A stretch of DNA of 64,000 bases from Ruminococcus flavefaciens (GTDB lineage: Bacteria; Bacillota; Clostridia; Oscillospirales; Ruminococcaceae): assembly GCA_015067005.1 (NCBI GenBank), contig SVNH01000001.1, forward strand, positions 62,001-126,000, written 5' to 3'. The position numbers and the translations under genes were made by a program. This document shows, piece after piece, positions 50,944 to 60,359 of this stretch. The notes beneath the pieces are model-generated. The model was not told the DNA's origin. It saw only the letters and a list, made by a program, of their open reading frames with translations, and ran no database searches. Position 1 is the first letter of the stretch; each line of letters starts with the position of its first letter.

Positions 50944-52710
50944 TTAGTCGTCGTCTTCATTTTTCTTTTTGTCAGACGCTGCAAAATCCGTGGTGTTGAG
51001 GTAGTTTGCAGGGTTTTTACATACACCGAGGTATCTTACCTCAAAATGGCAGTGGTTGCCGGTCGAGTTTCCTGTTGTACCGACAAGACCTATAAGCTGT
51101 CCGCGATGTACTTCCTGATCTGCGGTTACGAGGACTGTACTCATATGACCATATACAGTCTGATAGCCGTTATCGTGTGCTATCTGTACTACATTTCCGT
51201 ATCCGCCTGAATTCCAGCCGGCTGATATTACAACGCCGTCGGCGGCTGCATATATCTCAGTGCCTCCGGGAGCGGCGATATCAAGTCCTTTATGATTTCT
51301 GTCGCTCATATAAGGATCGCTGATGTATCCTCCGTTTACAGGCCAGCCGAATTCGCCTGAACCTGTAAGAAGTGTGTTCGGACTATCCGGATGTGCTGAA
51401 TAAATTCCTACGCCTATCTGTTCGGTGATAGGATCTCTTGTTACCTGTGAACTAATGACCTTGCGTGAACGTTCGATACCGTCGATGTAGGTTATCTCGT
51501 AATTGGTGTGCTTTTCGCCCTTTGCGCCTTTTACAAGTACCTGACGCATACCTACATTCAGAGCAGAGGTCTCGACCTCTATGGTTTCATAGTCGAGGAG
51601 AGAAAGCATTTCGGATTCTACGACATACTTTATCGGCAGATAGCTTTCGGTTTCGGTGATATTAATTATCTGTCCGGCTTTGATCTGGTCTGCGAAAAGC
51701 GGATTGAGTTCGCGCAGTTCCTGCGGATCCATGTTGTATTTCTGGCATATGGAAACGAGCGAATCACCTGCGCGGGTGACGTATATTCCTCTTTTCTTGA
51801 CTGATGATGTGAGTTTGTCGATAGTTTCCTGCTGATCGAGGATACTGCTTGAAAGGTAGATTCCCTGCGTATACTCTATCTTGTTCTGGTAATCGACGTC
51901 TTTTACCTTTCCGCCTGCATCAAAATTCAGCAGACGTTCATCGAGGGCTTCCTGTATTGGATCCTTATCTGTTACAGCGCCGATGAATTGTCCGTCTATA
52001 TAGATGCCGTAGGCTTCTGTAAGTTCTTCATCAGAGGCTTCGAGCATTTTATTTGCGAGCATTTCGGTATTGAGAAGGCGATCCTCCTCGTTGATTATTT
52101 TCAGTGAGAATTTAGCGGAAAGATCAGGGCCGCCATCACTGTTATAGGATATTCGCTGGAGAACATCCTTTTCGGCACGGTCGTATTCCGATTCCTCAGA
52201 GATAATACCGATATTCTTTCCGTTGAATTCAACGCTTATTCCGTATTCAAGACCTGCACCGTATTTTATAACTCCGATCAGGAATGCGAACGAAACTATC
52301 GGCATTATATAATTGAAAGCTGTATAGAAAACGCCGCCCTCTCCGAAAAGATATGACAGAATGAATCTTGACAGCGCTTCCATATATGAACGCTTGTCCT
52401 GTTTCTTGGCTTTTTGGACTGCTTTCTGGAGTTCTATGTTTTTCTTGTGGCGTTTTCTCAGGGATTCGGTAAAATACCTGAAAAGCCATACGCAAACGTT
52501 TGAAAATCCGCGGAGCATATCCTTTAACTCGTAAGCGACCGTTCTGAGTGCTCCGGCTATGCAAAGCAGCAGTACCGTGAACAGCTTTACAGTAGAAAGT
52601 CCTGCACGTAAGCACAATTCAGCTGATTTTTGAACTATGCTCTGGAGTATTCCGGCGTTCTCAGGCTGATATTCGCTTTTATAGCTATTCTCAGGACGTT
52701 CCTGAGGCAT
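50944..52710 (-). CDS. Membrane-anchored M23 peptidase with LysM and G5 domains
   Basis: A 588-residue cell-wall protein. A membrane helix near residue 135 (FNYIMPIVSFAFLIGVIKYGAGL) anchors it; a long external region follows. Near residue 300 is a LysM module (VTRAGDSLVSICQKYNMDPQELRELNPL), then a G5 domain (KYVVESEMLSLLDYETIEVETSALN). The C-terminal lysostaphin-type M23 peptidase has HKGLDIAAPGG, YGHMS and HCHFEVRYLG zinc ligands. It probably cuts peptidoglycan cross-links during growth or division. Confidence 0.93.
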   Translation of the reverse strand: MPQERPENSYKSEYQPENAGILQSIVQKSAELCLRAGLSTVKLFTVLLLCIAGALRTVAYELKDMLRGFSNVCVWLFRYFTESLRKRHKKNIELQKAVQKAKKQDKRSYMEALSRFILSYLFGEGGVFYTAFNYIMPIVSFAFLIGVIKYGAGLEYGISVEFNGKNIGIISEESEYDRAEKDVLQRISYNSDGGPDLSAKFSLKIINEEDRLLNTEMLANKMLEASDEELTEAYGIYIDGQFIGAVTDKDPIQEALDERLLNFDAGGKVKDVDYQNKIEYTQGIYLSSSILDQQETIDKLTSSVKKRGIYVTRAGDSLVSICQKYNMDPQELRELNPLFADQIKAGQIINITETESYLPIKYVVESEMLSLLDYETIEVETSALNVGMRQVLVKGAKGEKHTNYEITYIDGIERSRKVISSQVTRDPITEQIGVGIYSAHPDSPNTLLTGSGEFGWPVNGGYISDPYMSDRNHKGLDIAAPGGTEIYAAADGVVISAGWNSGGYGNVVQIAHDNGYQTVYGHMSTVLVTADQEVHRGQLIGLVGTTGNSTGNHCHFEVRYLGVCKNPANYLNTTDFAASDKKKNEDDD

Positions 52711-52934
52711 GACAACAACTCCTTTCCGTCGGTTCCTTCCTGAGGGGGGGATGAGTGTGATACTCTGCCCCGGATAAGAACGTATTTACAAAACAGTTAC
52801 ATTGTAATATTATAGCAATAGTCGGTGAAAATACAACGAAAAATATGACGAATTTTCCGGTTAAGGCTATATTTTGTATATTCGCACAAAAATTCAGCTT
52901 GATTTTTGCTGAAATAGTATAAATAGCTGAACGG

Positions 52935-53789
52935 TTATATAGTATCTGCGAATATTGCAGCCATATCTTCCGGAATATCCGCTGTTACGGTTATTTCGCT
53001 TCCGGAAGTCGGCTCTTTGAATGTAATGCTGCCGCAGTGGAGAGCCTGACGTTTTATGTATTGAAGAGAGCCGCCGTACATATCATCGCCTGCGAGCGGA
53101 TGACCTGTATATGCAAAGTGTACTCGTATCTGGTGAGTTCTGCCTGTCTGAGGGATGACCTCTGCGAGGGAGTGTCCGTTTGCGCGTTTCAGTACCTTAT
53201 ACAGGGTCACTGACGGCTGACCGTCCGGGCGGACGCAGCGGAGGATTATTGATTCTCTTTCGCGGGCGATAGGTGCGTTTATGCGTCCGGAGTCCGGAAC
53301 ATCGCCCTCAGCGGCTGCGTAGTATATCTTGCGGCAGCTGCCTTGAAGCAAGCTTGAAGCGTGTGCGTCCTTAGCTATTATGCAAAGACCGGAGGTATCC
53401 TTATCAAGACGATTTATCGGACGAAATGTGAGTTCCGGATAAAGTGCGGCGAAGCAGTTTCCGAGCGTATCTCCCTGATGCTTTATTGAAGGATGTACCG
53501 GCACTCCTGCTGGCTTGTTGAATACGACAAGCCGCTCATTCTCGAATACGACCGGTATTTTCAGCTCGGGATTCGGTTCGAGGAAGCTCTGATCTTCAAA
53601 TCTGAGGATTATTTCGTCTCCAGGATAGACGGTATCTATGCTTCTTATCTGGATGCCGTCTCTGGTTATTCCGTTGGTCTGACGTTTCAGACGTGTCAGC
53701 AGTCTTTTTGAGACTCCGCTCTGCCCCAGAAGGAAGCTCTGGAGAGTTGTGGACTCTTTCGTGCAGACTTTCAGTTTCAGTTCTCTCAA
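52935..53789 (-). CDS. RluD-family pseudouridine synthase
   Basis: A 284-residue enzyme. An N-terminal S4-like RNA-binding segment (TTLQSFLLGQSGVSKRLLTRLKRQ) precedes the catalytic domain, with the conserved RPINRLDKDTSGLCIIAKD (catalytic Asp in RLD), ARERESIILRCVRPDGQPSVTLYKVL and QTGRTHQIRVHFAYTGHPLAGDDMYG. It converts uridine to pseudouridine in rRNA or tRNA. It lies directly downstream of a membrane protein gene and shares 194 bp with it in another frame. Confidence 0.94.
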   Translation of the reverse strand: MRELKLKVCTKESTTLQSFLLGQSGVSKRLLTRLKRQTNGITRDGIQIRSIDTVYPGDEIILRFEDQSFLEPNPELKIPVVFENERLVVFNKPAGVPVHPSIKHQGDTLGNCFAALYPELTFRPINRLDKDTSGLCIIAKDAHASSLLQGSCRKIYYAAAEGDVPDSGRINAPIARERESIILRCVRPDGQPSVTLYKVLKRANGHSLAEVIPQTGRTHQIRVHFAYTGHPLAGDDMYGGSLQYIKRQALHCGSITFKEPTSGSEITVTADIPEDMAAIFADTI

Positions 53790-54552
53790 GGTACTCTTCC
53801 TCCTTTATGAATATGTCCACACTCAGTGCGAACGAAGTGCAGAGCAGCGGCAGTACAAACGGAGCAGCAGCGACACTTATTATTGCCGGCAGACATATCA
53901 GTGATAATTTCAGAAAAACTCCCCGCCTGCCGCGCATGAATCTCAGTGAGTAAAGCACGTTGCGGAGAGGACTGCGTCCGGGATATTTTGCCAGCAGAAA
54001 TGGTACTGCGGTGAAGCTGAGTTTCAGCGATAGCCACATGATAACGGATACGACAGTGAGAGTTACTGCGTGAAGCGTCATAAAAAGCCCTGATGCTGAA
54101 TGCCGGCTGTTGAAAATATCATATGCGGCAACAGCGAAGAATGCTGCCGGTATCAGTGCTGCGAGGCTGATGATCTTGGTCCATATGAGAGCGGAAATGC
54201 TCCTGCGGACGCTGCCTTTTTCGGTGAGGACTGCGGTGAGAGGAGTAAGCGGCGAGCTTTTTTCGCTGCATATCTCACAAAGCCGGTAGGCGCATATATA
54301 TACCAGCGGTGCGGTAACGGTCCAGCGGACTATCGTGAATCCGGCTGTGACAGCTATCTGTAACGGGATACTGCCATCGAACAGGCTCATGGGTGCTTTG
54401 CCGCTGAAATACAGGAACATCGCATAAAAGCAAGCCTCTGCCGATCTGAAGAATATCCATGCAGCTATCGGCATAAAACATATAAGTGCGGTAATAGTCC
54501 GTTTGCCGCGCAGCAAAGAGTTTGAATAACGTAATAGCTCCAAAATTTTCAT
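53596..54552 (-). CDS. Polytopic membrane protein with overlapping C-terminal tail
   Basis: About 318 residues from the ATG at 54552, preceded by GGAGG. It has five or six hydrophobic segments and resembles DUF-type membrane proteins of unknown function that lie near pseudouridine synthase genes. The C-terminal 65 residues (from about EYLERTETES) are hydrophilic and rich in Arg, and are encoded over the start of the RluD-family gene in another frame. Either the two genes truly overlap by 194 bp, or the last part of this frame is not needed. Confidence 0.65.
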   Translation of the reverse strand: MKILELLRYSNSLLRGKRTITALICFMPIAAWIFFRSAEACFYAMFLYFSGKAPMSLFDGSIPLQIAVTAGFTIVRWTVTAPLVYICAYRLCEICSEKSSPLTPLTAVLTEKGSVRRSISALIWTKIISLAALIPAAFFAVAAYDIFNSRHSASGLFMTLHAVTLTVVSVIMWLSLKLSFTAVPFLLAKYPGRSPLRNVLYSLRFMRGRRGVFLKLSLICLPAIISVAAAPFVLPLLCTSFALSVDIFIKEEEYLERTETESLHERVHNSPELPSGAERSLKKTADTSETSDQRNNQRRHPDKKHRYRLSWRRNNPQI

Positions 54553-54650
54553 AAGTACCTCCGCGGTCAGTCTGCTGCGTATAAAGGGGAGATGTCCCGG
54601 CAATATGCGCCTTCCTGATCATGGAGATATTATGTGTAAATATTTGAGAA

Positions 54651-55289
54651 TTATACGGTATCGTCGTCTTCTGTGCGGTCGTAGGGACAGTAGCCTAAGA
54701 TCTCGAAAGCCTGCGAATTAAGCCACATCTGGGCGGTGACGATTATATCGAATCCGCCGCCGGCTTCGGCAGTTATCTGCGATGGCGGATACTTTGGTAT
54801 ACCGTAGCAGCTGAGCATATTTGAGATTATACCGCTGTGGGTTATCATAGCTGTATGTGTGATGCCCTGTTCCATCATGTCGGTGATGATCGCGTGAAGG
54901 GCTTTGAAGGTACGTGCAGTAAGCTCTTCGAGGCTTTCGCCCTTAGGCGGACGTGCTTCCTTGCCGCCGCGCAGCCAGGTGTTGTAATCCTCTCGCTTTG
55001 CGAGCTCGTCGATGCTTTTGTTCTCGAATTCGCCGAAGTTAAGCTCTCTGAGATCATCGACAATGCACATTTCCGTATACGGGAAAAGTATTTCCGCAGT
55101 TTCTGTGCAGCGCTTCAGCGGCGAACTATATACCTTATGTACTGACGGGTAGACGAATTCGTCAAGCTTTGCAGCGAGGTCAGCCGCTCCCTTCTGAGAG
55201 AGCGGAAGATCAGTAGTTCCTATGTAAATGCCCTTTTCATTGGCTTCGGTAAGACCGTGACGCAGTACGCTTATACGGTAGCCCTTCAT
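54651..55289 (-). CDS. Histidine phosphatase family protein (phosphoglycerate mutase-like)
   Basis: A 212-residue cytoplasmic enzyme of the histidine phosphatase family: RHGLTEANEKG carries the catalytic His with Arg, VYSSPLKRCTETAEIL the second Arg, and TAMITHSGIISNML the second His. The acid residue is in LRELNFGEFENK. Members include alpha-ribazole phosphatases and sugar phosphatases, so the exact substrate cannot be named. ATG chosen ten bases after AGGAG. Confidence 0.9.
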   Translation of the reverse strand: MKGYRISVLRHGLTEANEKGIYIGTTDLPLSQKGAADLAAKLDEFVYPSVHKVYSSPLKRCTETAEILFPYTEMCIVDDLRELNFGEFENKSIDELAKREDYNTWLRGGKEARPPKGESLEELTARTFKALHAIITDMMEQGITHTAMITHSGIISNMLSCYGIPKYPPSQITAEAGGGFDIIVTAQMWLNSQAFEILGYCPYDRTEDDDTV

Positions 55290-55522
55290 AATCAACTCAC
55301 TCCTATATAGTTAATGTATACAAAAATACGCTGAGAATTTTTAGGCGTTAGTGATTGTTACAAAAAAACGCCTAAAAAATCCTTATTCTTCCATATTTCT
55401 ACTTATTTACAAATTATACAATATGTATTATAATAGTATTGTAGCTTATATTTGTAAAACGTTCATGCTTGTGGCAGCAGCAAGCTGGATCTAATAAATT
55501 TCCGGTCACAGGAGGAAAAAAT

Positions 55523-56239
55523 ATGAATTCAGATTTTGCAAGAATTATTACACTTCAGAGAAAAGAACGCCATATCAGCCAGAAGCAGGCTGCCAGCGAT
55601 CTCGGCATCTCTCAGGCTCTCCTCTCTCATTATGAAAAGGGTATCAGAGAATGCGGACTTAACTTCCTCGTTAAGATCGCTGACTATTATAATGTATCAT
55701 GCGATTATCTGCTTGGAAGAACTCCTGAACCAGAGGGCAAGACGATCTCTATTGAGGATATACCGGATGATGACGGCAACAATAATCTTAAAATGCCGTC
55801 GCCTGAGATCATTAACTTCAACCGAAGGATCATCAATAACTCGATCAGTCTTCTGTTCAGTCTCTCTCAGAAAGCTAACAGTATAACCCTTATAAGAGAA
55901 GTATCGTCTTATCTTATGCTGTCGGTATACAAGCTGTTCAGAATAGTCTACAATGCTAACCCTCATAACGATCAGAAGCTTTTCCGTATCCCTAAGGTCA
56001 TCGCTAACGACAGCGCCAATGCTATCGTATCTATGAGCGAGGCAAATATCAAAGCCGCTTCGAGCGGTATCGCCCTTGACGGCAACGACTGCGTTGATAA
56101 CTTCGATACATTATATGTAACTACGGCAACATTGCAGAAAGATTATGCACAGTATTCATCATCGCTCCTGAATCTTATCAAGCGAAGCGAGGAAAGTATC
56201 TCGCGTACCAGAGCAAAATACAGAAGCGACGGCAAATAA
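55523..56239 (+). CDS. XRE-family transcriptional regulator
   Basis: A 238-residue regulator. The N-terminal HTH (IITLQRKERHISQKQAASDLGISQALLSHYEKGIRECGLNFLVKIADYYNVSCDYLLG) is typical. The following 160 residues form a helical region (INNSISLLFSLSQKAN...) without a known ligand-binding motif. GGAGGAAAAA supports the ATG. It shares a divergent promoter region with the phosphatase gene. A role in stress or developmental control is possible, but it is not shown by the sequence. Confidence 0.85.
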   Translation: MNSDFARIITLQRKERHISQKQAASDLGISQALLSHYEKGIRECGLNFLVKIADYYNVSCDYLLGRTPEPEGKTISIEDIPDDDGNNNLKMPSPEIINFNRRIINNSISLLFSLSQKANSITLIREVSSYLMLSVYKLFRIVYNANPHNDQKLFRIPKVIANDSANAIVSMSEANIKAASSGIALDGNDCVDNFDTLYVTTATLQKDYAQYSSSLLNLIKRSEESISRTRAKYRSDGK

Positions 56240-56325
56240 GCACTATATTATATTATAGCATCTTTGGAGATCTTTGAAAAGAGTTTTTTGATATTTTATC
56301 TCGACATAAAGGAAGGAATTGTAAG

Positions 56326-57273
56326 ATGAAATTACAGCATCTTGAATATGTTATTGCGATCGCTCAGGAAGGCAGTGTTACCAGAGCCGCAAAAAAGCTT
56401 TATCAGGCACAGCCGAACATAAGTATTGCCCTGAAAGAGCTTGAAGAAAATATAGGCATCCAGATCTTTATCAGAACACCTAACGGTATGATACTTACTC
56501 CTGAGGGAGAGGCCTTTCTTGCAAGGGCAAGAAGCATCGTTGATGAAGTACATTCGCTTGAAAATGATTACAAAGAACACGTCGGCAATAATACTACACT
56601 TAAAGTCGCAATGTCACGTTCGCCTTATTCGGCAGCTTCTATTGGTCATCTGATAAACAATTCAAAGTTCTCTGAGGGCAGCAACCTCACTGTTCATCTT
56701 CTTGAAACAAACACGCCTAAAGCCCTTGAGGACGTATGTGCGGGAAAATTCGATATAGGTGTTCTGAGAACTCCTGTAAGTTATCTTGATATGCTCAATG
56801 AACGTATCAGGAATAAGAACCTCATCTCCAAAACAATTATGGAGTATCAGCTTGCCCTTATGATGAGGGAAGATCATCCACTTGCTAAATATGACGACGT
56901 TCCGGTTGAGCTCCTTAAAGACTATCCTGAAGTGATTCACGGCGACGACGAACCGGAAATGCTCAGAAGGGCTTCTATCAACCAGGAGCTTCATATAGAA
57001 ACGAGCGGCAGAAAGATCTATATCTACGACCGTGGAACTCAGATCAGTATGCTTTCGACTGTCATAGGTGCATATATGTGGGTAACACCTGTGCCGGCAA
57101 GTGTACTTGCCCCGTTAAAGCTTGTGGTCAGAAAGTGTTCATATGCAAAGAATCTCAACAGAGATATTATAGTGTTCCGAAAGAGCAGTGAGAATGATCC
57201 GCTCATACAGGAATGCATCAAAACTATAACTTGGTTTGCAAACAGAATTGATGAGGATATAAAAAAAGAGTGA
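56326..57273 (+). CDS. LysR-family transcriptional regulator
   Basis: A 315-residue regulator with the LysR winged helix (MKLQHLEYVIAIAQEGSVTRAAKKLYQAQPNISIALKELEENIGIQIFIRTPNGMILTPEGEAF-type sequence) and a two-lobed effector-binding domain. It follows the XRE gene with 86 bp between them. There is no divergent target gene, so the regulon is unknown; it may act on distant genes. Ends inside a strong terminator. Confidence 0.93.
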   Translation: MKLQHLEYVIAIAQEGSVTRAAKKLYQAQPNISIALKELEENIGIQIFIRTPNGMILTPEGEAFLARARSIVDEVHSLENDYKEHVGNNTTLKVAMSRSPYSAASIGHLINNSKFSEGSNLTVHLLETNTPKALEDVCAGKFDIGVLRTPVSYLDMLNERIRNKNLISKTIMEYQLALMMREDHPLAKYDDVPVELLKDYPEVIHGDDEPEMLRRASINQELHIETSGRKIYIYDRGTQISMLSTVIGAYMWVTPVPASVLAPLKLVVRKCSYAKNLNRDIIVFRKSSENDPLIQECIKTITWFANRIDEDIKKE

Positions 57274-57370
57274 GTAGCCGTAAGACTACTCACTCTTTTT
57301 TAAAGGATGGAATTGAAAAAATCATTATAAAAGACAAGCAGCATTTGTCCTTCGAGTATATTATAGCACT
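57264..57370 (+). repeat. 107-bp direct repeat, copy 1, including a terminator
   Basis: Starts with the AAGAGTGAGTAG/CTACTCACTCTT terminator that overlaps the LysR stop and continues through GGATGGAATTGAAAAAATC and GCAGCATTTGTCC to TTATAGCAC. Copy 2 is at 57585-57692 with only a few differences. Confidence 0.85.
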
Positions 57371-57798
57371 AATTCTACAAAAATGCAAATATATAATCAC
57401 AATTAATGATATATATATTTTATATGCCACAAAAAACGCGATATTACGTGATTTTTGAAAAATGCCAATCTTTATTTTTGGTTATTGGTTAATTAAATAC
57501 AAAAATGATAGACGGTTTGCATCTCAGTTTTGAGCATTTTTTCATGGAGTTTTTGAACAAATTATGTACGTGAAAAATATTAACACAAAAAAGAGTGAGT
57601 AGCCATATGACTACTCACTCTTTTTAAAGGATGGAATTGAAAAAATCATTATAAAAGACAAGCAGCATTTGTCCTTTGACTATATTATAGCACCTCTTAC
57701 TGCAAAAATCAAATATATATATGTTATTTCGATATAAAAATCTTATATATCTGATTTTGGGCTATATACCGTGCTGTAAGCGTGGTGACCAAAAGTCA
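57274..57798. other. AT-rich intergenic region with duplicated terminator segment
   Basis: No gene is supported. It holds two copies of a 107-bp segment, about 320 bp apart, separated by very AT-rich sequence. The second copy acts in reverse as a possible terminator for the gene ending at 57799. Confidence 0.7.
57585..57692 (+). repeat. 107-bp direct repeat, copy 2
   Basis: Nearly identical to 57264-57370: same hairpin with a changed loop (CCATATGA instead of CCGTAAGA) and TTTGACT for TTCGAGT near the end. Confidence 0.85.
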
Positions 57799-60327
57799 TT
57801 ATTTGTCATTTTCTGCCGGTTTAGCGCCATCGAATACGTATATGAACTTTACACTGCCATCCATATCGTCTGAGATGCCTGAGAAGCTTGTGTACTCTCT
57901 CGAAACGTCTCTGATAGCCTTGAAGTTGTTCACAAATTCAGGAAGCTTTTTATCAAATGCAGCTGCGATCTTTGATATGCCTTCATCGTTGAATTTTGCC
58001 ATGCCGTTCTTGAGTTCCTCGGAACCGTTCTTGAGCTGGGTTATTCCGCTGGTGAGAGCACCGCAGCCGTCCTTGAGGGCGTTTGCACCGTTCCAGAGCT
58101 GAACTGAGCCTTCTGCAAGCTTGAGTGCGCCGGCTGCGAGTTCATCTGAAGAAGCTGCAAGAGTTGCTGTACCGTCCGCAAGCTGTGAACTTCCGCTGAG
58201 AAGCTGTGAAAGACCTCCGTCAAGAGCATTTGCACCATTGCCCAGCTGATCTACGCCGTCATCAAGAGTTACAGCGCCTGTTTTAAGCTGTGCGAGACCT
58301 TTGTTGAGGTCAAGAGCACCGGCTGAGAGTTTTCCGAGACCGCCGTCGAGTTCACCGGCACCGGCTGCAAGTCTGTCGATACCGGCTGCAAGAGCGTTGA
58401 TGCCGTCGGAGAGCTTTGATCCTCCCGCGGTGAGAGTTGTGATTCCGTTATCGAGATCGGCTGTGCCCTTTGAAAGCTTCTGCGCGCCGCCGTTTATGAG
58501 GTCTGTTGAGGTTGAAAGCTTTTCGGCACCGGCTGAAAGTGCCTTTCCGCCGTTATCGAGAGTAGTCAGACCGCTGCTTAGGGCTTCTGCACTTTGTTTG
58601 AGGGCGTTTGCACCGGCTGCGATATTGCCGTCAGAAGTCATATTTTCAGCGAGCGCTTTTTGTACTGTTATTGTCTGCTGGAGAGTCTGGATAGCTGTTG
58701 CGAGTTCGGTCGAAGGGTTTTGGGCATAAAGCTGTTGGAGAGCGGCGAGCGCATTTTCATTATTTGTGATCGTAGCGCTGAGAGTTGTACCCACAGTGTC
58801 GAGACCTGCTGAAAGGTTGCTTGCGCCGGCTGCGAGTGCAGCTGAGCCGTCCTTTGCGGAAGTTATACCTGCTGAAAGCTGTTTGGCTGAATCGCTGAGC
58901 TGTGAAGCGCCGTCTGCAAGCTGCTGAGTTCCGTCTGCGAGCTGTTCCGAGCCTTCCTTGACTGCGGAGCTTCCTGCTGTAAGCTGCTCTGCGCCGCCTG
59001 TAAGCTGTGCTGCGCCGTTCACGAGTTCGTCTGAGCCGTTATCAAGCTGTGCAATACCGTCAACGAGAGCAGCTGAGCCGTCCTTAGCACTGCTGAGACC
59101 TTCGCTGAGAGTTTCAGAGCCGGCACTTAACTGTTCAGCGCCGCTTACGAGAGCAGCTGAGCCGTCATCGAGTTTAGCGATACCGTCAACAAGTGAAGCT
59201 GAGCCGTCCTTTGCGGACTGTATGCCGTCTCTGAGAGCAGCTGTGGAATCTGCTATCTTCTTAGCGCCGTTTGAGAGTGCGGAAGCGCCGCTGCCGAGTT
59301 TTTCGCCGCCGTTTTTTAGTTCGAGAGCGCCGGAAGCAAGCTTATCAACGCCGTCAACGAGAGAACCGGTCTTATCGGAAAGAGTAGTAAGACCGTCATA
59401 GAGTGAAACAGTGCCGTTTACGAGCTTATCTGCGCCGTCTGTGAGCTCTTTGAGCTCGTCTTTTAGTTTGCCGTAGTTGAATTCGCCGTCGAGATCAAGC
59501 TTCGAGAACACCTCATTGCTTACGGCTGTTACGGTAGTTCCCATTTCAAAATCCTTGACATCTGCTGTGAGCTCGACATATTCAGGTATCTCTATGTCGA
59601 AGTCCTCTATCTCATCGAGACCGAGACTTTCGTTGAGCCCCGGAAATGCAAGACCTATAACAATGAGGCGGTTGCCGTCAGAAAGAATCTTGCCGCTTGA
59701 TATTTCAGCATTCATGAACTTATCCGAGTTGAGAAGCATTGCGTTTGCACACATGAACGGAACATAGAGCTCTCTGTCTTTTCCGTTTACATTTTTAGTT
59801 ACTTTGGCATGGTTTGTGTATTCCCAGCGGATGACAAGGTGACCGCTCTTGCCGATAAGGGTATCCGGATGCATTTCCTTGCCATCGAGGTAATACTTGA
59901 TATTTACATCAACGGGAAGCTCCTTTGAAGAAGTTCCCTTGTAGTAGATGTCTTTTCCGTCTGCATCCCAGTTAAGCTGAGTGCCGTCGGATGTGAACTC
60001 CTCATCGCCCTTTACGTTAACGATGTCGGCAAGGGATGAAATATCCTCGATCGAATCAAGTGAAGGAGCGTTTTTTAGCCAATCGCTGACAATGACCTTC
60101 TTAACTTTTGAATTGCTCTCGCAGAGAACATAGACTGTTTCGTCCTTATAGGCTGAACTGTCTTTCGGAGTTCTTGTGTTAGTCTTTTCAGACTTCTGTG
60201 AAGAAGCTGAACTTTCTGAAGCATTATCGTTGTTATCGCTGCTCTTTGCAAAAGCGATAGTAGTTGTTGTACCTGCTGATATAGCGATCGCAACTGCACC
60301 GGCGATGAATTTCTTATAATTTTTCAT
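57799..60327 (-). CDS. Repeat-rich exported protein (YhgE/Pip-like coiled region)
   Basis: An 842-residue protein. The N-terminal 30 residues form a secretion signal, followed by a beta-rich head of about 250 residues. About 430 residues then consist of a degenerate heptad-like repeat with G-A-x-x-L, DG and LSxG signatures (LxDGxxxLxxGxxxLxxGAxxL), as in YhgE/Pip-type membrane proteins. The length of the repeat rod suggests it spans the wall. It is co-transcribed with the MMPL transporter 32 bp upstream. Start chosen at the ATG with AGGAGT upstream. Confidence 0.8.
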   Translation of the reverse strand: MKNYKKFIAGAVAIAISAGTTTTIAFAKSSDNNDNASESSASSQKSEKTNTRTPKDSSAYKDETVYVLCESNSKVKKVIVSDWLKNAPSLDSIEDISSLADIVNVKGDEEFTSDGTQLNWDADGKDIYYKGTSSKELPVDVNIKYYLDGKEMHPDTLIGKSGHLVIRWEYTNHAKVTKNVNGKDRELYVPFMCANAMLLNSDKFMNAEISSGKILSDGNRLIVIGLAFPGLNESLGLDEIEDFDIEIPEYVELTADVKDFEMGTTVTAVSNEVFSKLDLDGEFNYGKLKDELKELTDGADKLVNGTVSLYDGLTTLSDKTGSLVDGVDKLASGALELKNGGEKLGSGASALSNGAKKIADSTAALRDGIQSAKDGSASLVDGIAKLDDGSAALVSGAEQLSAGSETLSEGLSSAKDGSAALVDGIAQLDNGSDELVNGAAQLTGGAEQLTAGSSAVKEGSEQLADGTQQLADGASQLSDSAKQLSAGITSAKDGSAALAAGASNLSAGLDTVGTTLSATITNNENALAALQQLYAQNPSTELATAIQTLQQTITVQKALAENMTSDGNIAAGANALKQSAEALSSGLTTLDNGGKALSAGAEKLSTSTDLINGGAQKLSKGTADLDNGITTLTAGGSKLSDGINALAAGIDRLAAGAGELDGGLGKLSAGALDLNKGLAQLKTGAVTLDDGVDQLGNGANALDGGLSQLLSGSSQLADGTATLAASSDELAAGALKLAEGSVQLWNGANALKDGCGALTSGITQLKNGSEELKNGMAKFNDEGISKIAAAFDKKLPEFVNNFKAIRDVSREYTSFSGISDDMDGSVKFIYVFDGAKPAENDK

Positions 60328-60359
60328 ACTTATTACTCCTTTTCTGTTTTCTCTGTTAT

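Noticed and set aside
58301-59767. Long plus-strand open frames rich in Ala, Pro and Ser
   Set aside because: They are antisense shadows of the repeat-rich exported protein on the minus strand, caused by its regular codon pattern, and have no ribosome sites.
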